From: CALSPH01 sp041690035
Lineage (GTDB): Bacteria > Bacteroidota > Bacteroidia > NS11-12g > UBA955
Assembly (NCBI GenBank): GCA_041690035.1
Contig: JBDNFC010000009.1
Coordinates: 1-64,000 of the forward strand
Direction: 5' to 3'
Length of the DNA: 64,000 bases
The notes beneath the pieces were generated by a model, which ran no database searches, had not been told where the DNA came from, and worked only from the letters and a program-made list of their open reading frames with translations. A program made the translations under genes and the position numbers. Positions 27,906-37,900 of the stretch are shown here, piece after piece (positions within the stretch are counted from its first letter, which is position 1; every line of letters begins with the position of its first letter).

Positions 27906-28915
27906 GCCTTTTGAGTGGTCATATTTTTTTTAATTGCCAGCAAGGATAAATCTGAATTATCTGCAACTATAAAATTAGTTAAAACACCCAATGCGTCAAT
28001 TTCCATTGTTACTTCATCACCAGCTTGCAGCCATTGAGGGTTGTAATCGGGGTTATTAAGTAATCCTGTGCCATTTAGTTCTAAAAAACAACCTGTTCCC
28101 ACCGTTCCGCTGCCAATAACATCTCCTGGCAAAATATCTACACCATAAGCACAGCGCTCAACAATTTCAGCAAATGTCCAGTCCATATCACCCATATTGC
28201 CACTGCTTACCTCTATTCCATTTACTTTGCAAGTCATTCTAAGATTGTATTGATTGCCTGTATGTCCTTTTTTAGTTTCTTTTAGGTATGGTTCCAATTC
28301 GTCTGGTGTTACTAAATATGGCCCAATAACTGTGCTAAAATCTTTTCCTTTTGCTGGACCAAGATTCAGTATCATTTCTTCCATTTGCAAAACCCTGGCG
28401 CTTATATCATTCATAATTAAATATCCTGCGATATAATTATCTGCCTGCGCTGCTGTTATATTTCTGCCTTTTTTGCCTATTACTATTGCTGCTTCCAATT
28501 CAAAATCTAATTTTTGAAAATGATCTTTCATACAAAGAACATCCCCTGGCCCTTGAATGGCATTATGATTGGTGAAATAAAATATTGGATATTGATCAAA
28601 TTCAGGAATCATCTCCACTCCCCTATTGCGTCTAGAGGTAGATACATGTTGCCTAAAAGCATAGGCATCGCGGCACGAAGGGGGCAATGGAACAGGTGCC
28701 AATACTTTTTGAGCATCAAAAACCAATGTAGGTGTGTATTTTGAAATAGTTTTTTCTATCAATTTTGCCTTAACCATTGCCTGCTCTCCTTGCTGCAAAA
28801 ATTCAAGCATATTGTTTGGCAAACTTTTATCTGCTTCAGGCAAATCATAAATTTGGTTATTTACTACAATACCAATGCTGATTATATTTTCTTTTTGATA
28901 GGTTACTAATTTCAT
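27902..28915 (-). CDS. Fumarylacetoacetate hydrolase-family protein
   Basis: 337 residues. FAH catalytic domain about 95-330 with the metal-binding DFELEAAIVIGKKGRN segment, the GYLIMNDISAR segment, KGKDFSTVIGPYLV, and the product-site GSGTVGTGC near 280-288. Members hydrolyse C-C bonds of beta-diketones or act as decarboxylases and tautomerases in aromatic degradation. Full length for two-domain fumarylacetoacetases is near 420, so this is the shorter family type. Minus-strand partner of the isomerase gene (6 bases apart). Confidence 0.88.
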   Translation of the reverse strand: MKLVTYQKENIISIGIVVNNQIYDLPEADKSLPNNMLEFLQQGEQAMVKAKLIEKTISKYTPTLVFDAQKVLAPVPLPPSCRDAYAFRQHVSTSRRNRGVEMIPEFDQYPIFYFTNHNAIQGPGDVLCMKDHFQKLDFELEAAIVIGKKGRNITAAQADNYIAGYLIMNDISARVLQMEEMILNLGPAKGKDFSTVIGPYLVTPDELEPYLKETKKGHTGNQYNLRMTCKVNGIEVSSGNMGDMDWTFAEIVERCAYGVDILPGDVIGSGTVGTGCFLELNGTGLLNNPDYNPQWLQAGDEVTMEIDALGVLTNFIVADNSDLSLLAIKKNMTTQKA

Positions 28916-28921
28916 AGTTTA

Positions 28922-29905
28922 TTAATTTTTTGTTAAATAATTTTTAAGGTTGCTAATGTTCTCAACTTTCATATTGTCAGCTCCATTTTTTTGACTCAAA
29001 AATATGCTTAACCAATCTAAAATATGCACTACTTTAAATATTTCACTTAGCACATGCCCATCAAAAATAATTTCTATAAAATTTATATCATTTTTTAAAA
29101 TTAAGTCTTTTAGGAACTCAAATCTGAGATTAACACGTTCATTTACTTGACAATTAAGTAAAACAATATTACTATTGAGTTTTTCATAGTATGTTTCTAA
29201 GGCATTATGATTATTCTCTGGCAATATTTGAACAAAACCTTCTAATTTTGCGTTTTCTTGAATTTGCTGCGTAAATCTTGTACCCAATGCAACAGATAGT
29301 CTGTCGCATACTATAACAAATTTATCTTTATACTGTGATTCAAAATAATCAAATATTCTCTTTGCCTCTAGTTTCCAATCATTGGCATTTTTAAAATCTG
29401 CTATTGCAAGTTTTAACTCGTCCTTAACATTTTTGATTCCAAATAACTCTGCAAGAATCAATAAATTATAAGTTAAAGAAAAACCAAGCGCCATGCGTGG
29501 TTGATAGCCTTTTGGAATAATATATAAACTTAATTTGTTCTCTTTCGCATAATTTGCTAATGCACCACCACTTGTCAAAACAACTATTTTACAGCCCAAC
29601 GCCAAGCCTTCATCAAACAAAGAAAGGGTTTCTTCTGTCTCACCACTATAACTCGCCAAAATAAGCAGGGTGTTTTTATTGCAATAGGCTGGCAGATGAT
29701 AATCTGAAATCACATCAATAGATTTATCAGCAATATCAAAATAAAAATTTTTGGCAAATTGAGCACCAATTCCTGAGCCACCTAAGCCGCCAAGCACGAT
29801 GTTGTTTACTTCATTAGCATCAATGTGATGATTCTTATAAGCCTGAATTGAGTAAGCAATTTGTTCCCTAAAATCGTTAAGGGCAGTTTCGTGCGTTATT
29901 TCCAT
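28922..29905 (-). CDS. Bifunctional phosphoglucose/phosphomannose isomerase-like SIS protein
   Basis: 327 residues. N-terminal SIS domain: GGLGGSGIGAQFA (about 39-51), LASYSGETEETL (about 88-99), VLTSGGALANYAKE. C-terminal PGI/PMI domain with LPENNHNALETY (about 237-248) holding the catalytic Glu and His. Interconverts glucose-6-P or mannose-6-P with fructose-6-P, as in archaeal and Bacteroidota bifunctional enzymes. No classical Pgi was seen in the window, so this may be the main isomerase here. First gene of the pair with the FAH-family protein; -7 element 8 bases upstream. Confidence 0.88.
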   Translation of the reverse strand: MEITHETALNDFREQIAYSIQAYKNHHIDANEVNNIVLGGLGGSGIGAQFAKNFYFDIADKSIDVISDYHLPAYCNKNTLLILASYSGETEETLSLFDEGLALGCKIVVLTSGGALANYAKENKLSLYIIPKGYQPRMALGFSLTYNLLILAELFGIKNVKDELKLAIADFKNANDWKLEAKRIFDYFESQYKDKFVIVCDRLSVALGTRFTQQIQENAKLEGFVQILPENNHNALETYYEKLNSNIVLLNCQVNERVNLRFEFLKDLILKNDINFIEIIFDGHVLSEIFKVVHILDWLSIFLSQKNGADNMKVENISNLKNYLTKN

Positions 29906-29913
29906 TATATATG

Positions 29914-29921
29914 CAAAGGTA
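29914..29921 (-). promoter_or_regulatory. -7 element of the isomerase-FAH unit
   Basis: Minus-strand TACCTTTG followed by CA, 9 bases before the ATG at 29905. Bases 29922-30174 hold no gene I can support. Confidence 0.5.
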
Positions 29922-30174
29922 CAATTTTAGATGATAACATCAGTATTATATTAACTAAATTGATTATAAATTGATCTAATATTGCAGTTTCTATTAAAAA
30001 ATTTCAATAGGATTTATGGCAAGTTAGTCAAAGAAATAGCCAATATTTGCAGGCATATTATTTCACAAATATTTTCATTGTACTTAGTTAAGTTTAGAAT
30101 CTCCTATTTAAATGATATTGGCAAAGTGATATATCGAGTTCAAAATGCAACATTACAATACCCATCAATATGCA

Positions 30175-30182
30175 TACCTTTG
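30175..30182 (+). promoter_or_regulatory. -7 element of the DEAD-box helicase gene
   Basis: TACCTTTG followed by TA; predicts a start near 30189, just before ATG 30199. It rules out an upstream start at 30145. Confidence 0.5.
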
Positions 30183-30198
30183 TAGATTCAAAAATAAA

Positions 30199-31365
30199 AT
30201 GTCTATGACTAAAGCACCGCATACTTTTAATGAATTGGGGCTATCTCAATGGCTGATAGAAGCCATTGAGCATTTAGAATATGCTGCACCCTATCCTATT
30301 CAATATCAGGCAATACCACATATTATAAAAGGCAAGGATATTTTGGGAATCGCCAAAACAGGCTCTGGCAAAACTGCAAGTTATATTTTACCACTGCTAC
30401 AAAGATTGGATTCAGAAAACTGGACATTACCAAATAGGCATATTGCTGCACTAATTTTAGTGCCCACACGCGAGCTAGCCTTGCAAATATATCAAGTCTG
30501 CGATATGCTTACTAAACATGCCAGAAAGCCTATAAAAACTATGGCAGTATATGGTGGCATTTCTATCAATCCACAAATGATAAAAATGCAAGGTGTGCAA
30601 GTATTGATAGCTACTCCTGGGCGTTTGATAGATTTAATAAATCAAAAGGCTTTAAGTCTTTCTGCACTTAAAATTTTGGTACTAGATGAGGCAGACAAAA
30701 TGCTAAATCTTGGTTTTAAAGCAGAAATGGATGCTTTGCTAATACAAATGCCAGCAAAACGGCAAAATTTATTGTTTTCAGCAACATTAAGCAAATCTGT
30801 TGCAGATGTTAATGCAATGATTTTGAATAAGCCCGTGGTTATAAAAATAGAAAACGAAGAAATTCCAATTGAATTGATAAAACAACATGCTTTTCAAGTT
30901 TCTGAAGAAAGGAAAGGTCCGTTTTTGCGTTATTTAATAAAGAGTAGGGGCATCAAGCAAGCTTTGGTTTTCACTTCTAGTATTTATAAAGCCGACTTAG
31001 TGAGCGAAAAGCTTAGAAAAAATGGAATTTTTGCACTTGCAACTCATGGCAAAAAAAGCAATGAAGCTAGAATTAATGCCTTAAAAGATTTTAAAGAAGG
31101 AAAATTAAAAGTATTGGTTTCTACAGACCTTTTATCTAGAGGCATTGATATAGATTTTTTACCTTGCGTGATTAATTATGAATTGCCACGTTCACCAAAG
31201 GAATTTATCCATCGCATAGGCAGAACAGGAAGGGCGGAGCAAATGGGTGAAGCTTTTTCATTAATAGCTGAAGATGAAAAGCAACATTACAGTGTTATAC
31301 AGAAAAAAATGAAACTTTGGATACCATTAGAAGAAACTGATGCCATAGATCTGCATGGATATTAA
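30199..31365 (+). CDS. DEAD-box ATP-dependent RNA helicase
   Basis: 388 residues from ATG 30199 (ATG 30205 is the next choice). Q-motif FNELGLSQWLIEAI ... YPIQYQAIP, motif I AKTGSGKTAS (about 51-60), PTRELALQ, TPGRLID, motif II DEAD (about 164-167), motif III SATL, and motif VI HRIGRTGRAE. Unwinds structured RNA; RhlE/DbpA-type core with only a short tail, lacking the basic C-terminal extension. Probably in ribosome assembly or cold adaptation, by family. Confidence 0.95.
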   Translation: MSMTKAPHTFNELGLSQWLIEAIEHLEYAAPYPIQYQAIPHIIKGKDILGIAKTGSGKTASYILPLLQRLDSENWTLPNRHIAALILVPTRELALQIYQVCDMLTKHARKPIKTMAVYGGISINPQMIKMQGVQVLIATPGRLIDLINQKALSLSALKILVLDEADKMLNLGFKAEMDALLIQMPAKRQNLLFSATLSKSVADVNAMILNKPVVIKIENEEIPIELIKQHAFQVSEERKGPFLRYLIKSRGIKQALVFTSSIYKADLVSEKLRKNGIFALATHGKKSNEARINALKDFKEGKLKVLVSTDLLSRGIDIDFLPCVINYELPRSPKEFIHRIGRTGRAEQMGEAFSLIAEDEKQHYSVIQKKMKLWIPLEETDAIDLHGY

Positions 31366-31441
31366 TTACCATTTTAAAATAAGAAAATTAAAGATTTTTA
31401 AAAAAAGTTTAACTAAATTCCTTTAATGTTACTGATAGTTA

Positions 31442-31954
31442 CTAAAAGTGATGCGTATCATCATTGTACCAAGTGTTTTGCAATTTCATAGTAGTTTCAA
31501 TGAGCTCTCTTACGCAAGCCTCACCACCATTTCTACTGCTTATCCAAGTGCATACTTTTTTTACATCTGACACTGCATCTCTTGGGCAAGTAGGTATACC
31601 ACAAATACTTAGCACAGGAATATCAGGCATATCATCTCCCATATAGGCCACCTCGCTAGGCAAAAGATTGTATTTTTTACAAAATGCTAAAAATGTAGCC
31701 TCTTTATGAGATTGGCTAAGGTAAATATCAATTACACCCAAGCTATTAAAACGGTGATAAATACTCTGACCGTTTCCACCAGAAAGAATCGCAAATGGGT
31801 AGCCTTGTTTCACAGCGTGCTGAACTGCATAACCATCTTTAATATTGAAATTTCTTAACCCTTCGCCTTTGGCATCTATAATTACTGTGCCATTGGTCAT
31901 CACACCATCACAGTCAAAAACAAAGGCTTTAATATGCTGTAAAATATGCTCCAT
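31442..31954 (-). CDS. HAD hydrolase, KdsC-like (KDO 8-phosphate phosphatase)
   Basis: 170 residues. Motif I VFDCDGVMTNGT (nucleophile Asp about 14), motif II AILSGGNG (about 54-61), Lys of motif III near 84, and motif IV YMGDDMPDIPVL (about 103-114). Length and absence of a cap domain match KdsC, which removes phosphate from KDO 8-P for lipopolysaccharide inner-core synthesis; related HAD sugar phosphatases are possible. Its start shares one base with the sprA stop (TAATG). Confidence 0.85.
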   Translation of the reverse strand: MEHILQHIKAFVFDCDGVMTNGTVIIDAKGEGLRNFNIKDGYAVQHAVKQGYPFAILSGGNGQSIYHRFNSLGVIDIYLSQSHKEATFLAFCKKYNLLPSEVAYMGDDMPDIPVLSICGIPTCPRDAVSDVKKVCTWISSRNGGEACVRELIETTMKLQNTWYNDDTHHF

Positions 31955-34900
31955 TAATTAAAAGTATATTGCAGTCTTAGTCCAAGATTTGTAAGTGCAG
32001 TAGGAAAAGATGTTTGCACTAATGGTTTATTTACCCTTCGTTCATAATAAAAATTAAGATTAATAGCGTTATTAATTTTGTATTGCAAGTTTGGTTTTAT
32101 GGTAATAGCAGTTTGCCCACCTTGTGGTAAATTTATATTTGTCTCAATATCACGCACAATTATCATATTGGTGGCAATCATAATATCCAAATTAATATTA
32201 AAATCATTTGGCAAATAAATCCGCCTACCCCCACTTTTGAATGGCAATAAAACTCCCGTTTTTCTATAACCACCAGAAATTACAAATTCAGAAGTACGAT
32301 TTTCATTTATGTTAAACCCTCTAGGATTGAGCAATATAGTTCTTGATTTATTATAATTTAGCCGCCCAGTAATACCGCTTTTGGTAGAAAAATTTACACC
32401 TATCAATGGTGCAAAACGCTCTGAAATAGATATTGCAGAAATTTGCAATGCAGGTTCAAAACTTTGACCAGGAGCAAAGGTATCTATTTTAAAAATTGCA
32501 TTTATTCCATTATACCCTGCAATAGTGTAGCGCCCATTATAAGCATGAGATATGGCAATATTTGTAAATATTTTTTGGATAGATTTTATTTTAGACAATC
32601 CATTGTAATTAATATTCCAAGCAGGCAAGGGGATGTTCAAAAATGGTGAAAGCCTAACATTGTTTACATTTTTACCTGCGTAAGTGGCAAAGAAATTTAC
32701 ATAATACACATCTTGACTATTTTTACTATAACCCAATGGAAAACCAGATGAGGCTAAAGTATCATTTCCGGTTCCTTTTACCCTAGCATCTTGATTTTGT
32801 AATCGGCTCGCTATTGTAAATCTATTATTTCTAAAATCAGTAAATGCCTGACTTGCATATCCATTATTCTTGCTACTATTTTTTTCAAAAGCAGTGCTTA
32901 TAAATATATAAGTGCTTGAAAAAGTTCCTGTTTGGATTGTACTAATGTCTCTAAATGCATTAAAATTTTCGCTAGTATCAAATTTAAATTGTCCAGAGAT
33001 ATTTTTACTATAGGTCTGTTCGAAGGTAAGGTCTATTCTAAAATCTTTTAAAGGCTCAATAGTAGAGCGCAAATTAATGGTATTATTGTTACTGATATTA
33101 TAGGGATTAATAAAACGCAAATCATTTGTCAGGTTTCCTGCTTCTGCCATATCAAATCTAAAATTAGGGTCTTGACTACCAAAAGCAAAAGGTAATCCAG
33201 GTGCATTTCTATTCCAATTATTGCCTATATGATCTATAGTACGGGTAAATCCAGGCAATAGAGTTTGGTCTGTTTGAGTATAGGTAAAATTAATGTTTCT
33301 TACCATCATTATTCCGCGCAAAAGATGGTGAAAAGCATTCATTTTTTCTTCATTTTTTGGTGGGACATTTCCGCTATTAGGACTAACATTGCCGCCTGCT
33401 AGTTTCTTCTTCTCTTCTTCTTCTTCTTTTTTCTTAGGCTTTTTTATTGGCGCCTTATTCTGATTTATGCGCTGCAAGGCTTTTGATTTTCCATATAATT
33501 TAATCAAATTCAAGTTGCCCGACAATGATTTATTGGCACTGTTGCCAATTCTATTGCCTATAAATGAAGTAGCAGGTGGAGCTTGATCCCAAGAGAATGA
33601 GCTTCTATAAGAGAGATTGAGTGTTGTCCAGTCTAAAAATTTTATTTTTCTTGTAGGCACTTCATAGCTTAAATTTCCTGTTTGGTTGTATGCACTCATT
33701 GTTCCAAAATTATATAAGTTATTTCTTACAGTGTCTTTTTTGGCTTCGGTGTTTAATTCTCCAAAAGGCTCTTCTATCCTTGCATCCACTACCGCATTAT
33801 AATCTAGTTTTAGCGAAGGCATTAAATTCCAGCCTACTGCATAAAATCTTCGCATGGTAAAATTTTTATCAAATAATCGAGGAGTTAAACTTTTAAACAA
33901 ATCATTACTTCTATTCAATGTTTCTGCATAATCTCTGTTGGCATCCAACCTTACAGTTACACTATTTGGCATGTAATCTAATGAAAAATCTTTAATTATA
34001 CCTAACTTCTTTGATTTAATTATTTTCTTAAAAGGCTCAAACTTCTTAACTTTTGGATTAAATTGATATTGAATACTACCGTTATAGTTTTCTACCAAAT
34101 GTTCTTCAATTTGTGGACTTCTATTAAACCCCCTATTAAAAGCATAATTTATTCTAAAATTTTCAATATCCCATGGTTGGGGATTACCTGCACCCATTCT
34201 TTGTTTTGAAACATTGGTAAAATTTATGCTATACCTTCTATTATAAGTTTGAGTTAAGTTTTTAATACTATCTCTAAGAGATTCTGGCAATGCTGAGTAG
34301 AGCTGTCTTAATTCTACATCTGGGTTGAAAGGATTGTATTTAGGTGTAACAAAAGTTTCTGTATAACCAATAAACATTGGGATAGAAACTCCAATTGATT
34401 GAGGAAAAAATTTACCTAATTCAAAATTTGATGAAACATCATATTGCCATGTTTCATCAAGTCTTCTTTGATTTAACCTTTGATCTACACCACCAAAACC
34501 AATTGTATAAGCACTTCCTGTGGCATTCACAGTGCCAAAATCGGCTAATTTTGCTTGCATACGTGCAATAGCAGCCCACCCATCTTGATTGTTGTGTCCA
34601 CTAAGCCTTAATTCATTAAACCAAAGTTCGGGGCAAAGCGTTCTATCTGATTTGTTGCGTACCCCAAGCATAAGCACCCTAACATTACTTAAGTCTGGCA
34701 AACCTAAGAGTGTAACCGTGGCACCGGTAACAGGGTCAATTAAAAAATAGGGTTTATTGAGTGGGGAGCCTTCGGTTAGCCTTTTTTCTTTTGCCAAAAA
34801 TAATTGTGCAAAAACAAGGTCTAAATTATTTTCATTAGGCCATACTTGTATTGGTTGCACGGCTCCTGCAGGGGTAATGGTTAAAGGTATTTCATACTCA

Positions 34901-37900
34901 TAATAATTTCCTTGCAAATCTGTTCCCAATCTAATAAATGCTGTCAAATCGCCCGTGTTTATTCCTTCACCTTCAGCATGCACAAACATTTTTAACTCTT
35001 TATAGTTTCTCATGTCAAAATTAGTGGTTCTAAACACTGCTTTTGCATCACCTGGCCTTAGGCCACAAGTTAGCAAACTGAGCGATTGTTCATTTTGCTG
35101 CACAGCGCCTGGCTGGGTAGGGTCTATTTCTCTGCTCAATGTTGGGGGCAACACATAAGGCACAGGCTTTCTATTGCTATTATTTTCTATATTTACAGTG
35201 TTTACTAATACTACAGTTTTATCATTCGGATCTACAGGAATAATTGGGCCAGGCGTGTTTAAGCTAAAATCATAGATTCTCCAATCTGACCTTACTAATT
35301 GTATTGAAGCAAATCTGCAAACCACATCATCGTCAAAACCTTTTAAAAATAAACGCATAAACCTAATACTTTTAAAATCGTCAATATTACCCACTTTTCT
35401 ATTATATTCCCTAACAGGGATTTTAAATTGATACCATTTTACAGATTCTGTTTTCCCATTTTGAAGTACCACTTGTTGGGTAACTAAATCTGTAATAAAA
35501 TTTTGCCCAACATTCATATCTGCTGGGTTGAGGCTTACTTGGTATTGAAAATAATCTTCGGTTAAATTCATGGTAAAATCCCTATTAATATCTTCATCAT
35601 CAGGTGTAATTGTTGCACCCATAGTGGTTCCATCACTTAGCGTAGCATTGGTGCTATTGCCTTGTTGCTTATTAAATCTTTTATACCTATTAAGTATACT
35701 AGCTTGATCAGAACTATAACTTGGATCGTTGTAATAGGTATAATTATCATTGCAAGGATCTTGTTGTGCTTGTTGAAAAAACACACTGTTAGGTCCAAAA
35801 TTAGAAGCTATATTGTCAAGGTAATTTGTTTTCCAAAATTCACGTTCTTGTGCATCGGTCATCCCATCTAAACCTAGGTCTTGATTTGCTGTTGCCCCTG
35901 GAGCATTGTCAAAAAAGTTATTTAAGGTAGTTACAATTGGCACATTTGCCAATGCAGAGGGCTCAGTTCGAGCGGTATTATTGCCACTTGGGTCTAATCC
36001 ATTTTCATAACTTTTTCTTCTATCGGGCAGCTGATCTTCCGAAATTTCTCCTAAATTGATATATAAATTACCTTTATTATTGGGGTTATAAATATACGGA
36101 TCCATCATCCAAAACTCAATGTAAGCAATATTTGCAGCTTCAAAATCATTTGTTTCTATTCTGCGCATAATTCCACCCCAGCTTCGTGCGGGATTTAAAA
36201 AATTTCCATCACTGTTTAGGTCAGCACTATTTGCATTAAAATTATAGGACGAGCGCTCTTTGGGGTAAAAAGCCAAGTCTAGGGTGGGCAAAAGTTCTGG
36301 TGTACCTAATTGTAAATTTCTGTTAGGAAAAACCTCAGTAATACGCACAGTTCTTGAATAATGGTTAGATTTATCATCTACAGTTAGGTGTGTTGGGGTA
36401 TTACGCTCTTGCCGCAAAAAAACTGGATCTAGTGAATAAAAAGAAAGATTGGCATTATAATTATGCCATCTAATTCGGTCTATGGCGCTGCTATTTGGAA
36501 CCCATTCTGGAAATAAATCGGGTTGTTTTTGAGGCAAACTTGCATAACGCCAATTATTGAGTGCTTTTAAATCGTATTGGGTTTCACTGGCTTCAAAATC
36601 ATCTACCAAACTCACGCCTCGCTCTGCTTTATTTCCATTTCTTTGGATGGATTTTGGCTCATGTGCTATTAGTTTTGCAAATTCTCCTTGAAATAGAAAT
36701 GTACTTTTTTCTTTGGTTTCAATAAACGGAATTTTATCTACTAATTTTGTCAAGAATCTAGAATCTGTAGTATAGGCGCCATCAAAACCCAAGATGCTAT
36801 TTAATAGGGGCTCATCGCCTATATTTGTTTTTGGTGTTAGTGGACGTTCATACATGTGCATTGCTGTGGCACCCATAATTAGTTTATTGTTAAACTTATA
36901 ATCAAATCTGCCACCTAAAAGCGTTTTTTGTTGAATATTAAATAAAGAAGGATTTTCGGCAGAAACCCTAATTGTGGATCCACTAGAAAGGATGCCTTGA
37001 TTAATGATGGTTACTTTTCCGATATTATAATCTACAATAAAATCAGTACCTTCGGTTAGTTTTAGCCCATTGGATGTTACCGTTACAGCACCCTTTGGTA
37101 TATTGAATGCCCCAATCATAATTTCATTACTTGCTGCGCCTGTGTAGCTGCCACGCAAAAAGAATTTATTGTGTGTTACATCTTGTTGGGCAAGCCATTT
37201 GGTGCTATCATACAATGCTTGGTAAGAATATTTTGCTACTAAATTAGGATTGCCAATCTTTCTGGCCAAATGTGACCCAAAGGGCTCCACAACAGGAAAA
37301 ATAATTAGCGCTTTTTGCTGATTAATGGTTACTCCTTCAAATAAATCAAATACACCATCTGGCTTAGCTTCATTTTGTCTGTTTAGTTTATCTAAATTAA
37401 ATACAGTAATTAGAGGCAACCCGCTCACACCAGCAATATTATCTACTGGCAAATAATTCAAATCTGCTCCAGATGGATCGTCTGCATAAATTACATTTAG
37501 GTTAAAATCTTTTAAATTTAAGTTATAGGAATTTAATGAGTACACATTTTTCATCATCAAGTCCCACATGGGTAGCCTGGTTCTTATGGTTGTACCTTTT
37601 AGCATTTTAGTATAAAGCACCTCTGGTTTAGCGCTTCCTGTAGCGGGATCTATTGTTGCGCCAAATTGTCTAGAAAATTCGCCTACTTTATAAGTTCTTC
37701 CGCCAGCGGTATATTCATAAGCTACTGCAAGAATTTCTGTATTATTTAGTGCCCCATTTAAAGAGATGTAGCCCAAGGTAGGATGATAGGTAAATTCAGA
37801 TTCAGATAATAAACGTGCATTGCCTAATAAATCCCAATCTATGCCTTGCTCTAAATTAGGATAATTATTTGCCATAGCATCTACAGTGGAAGAAGCATTT

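Noticed and set aside
30145..30198. Upstream start for the DEAD-box helicase
   Set aside because: It lies before the -7 element at 30175 and adds residues without family match.
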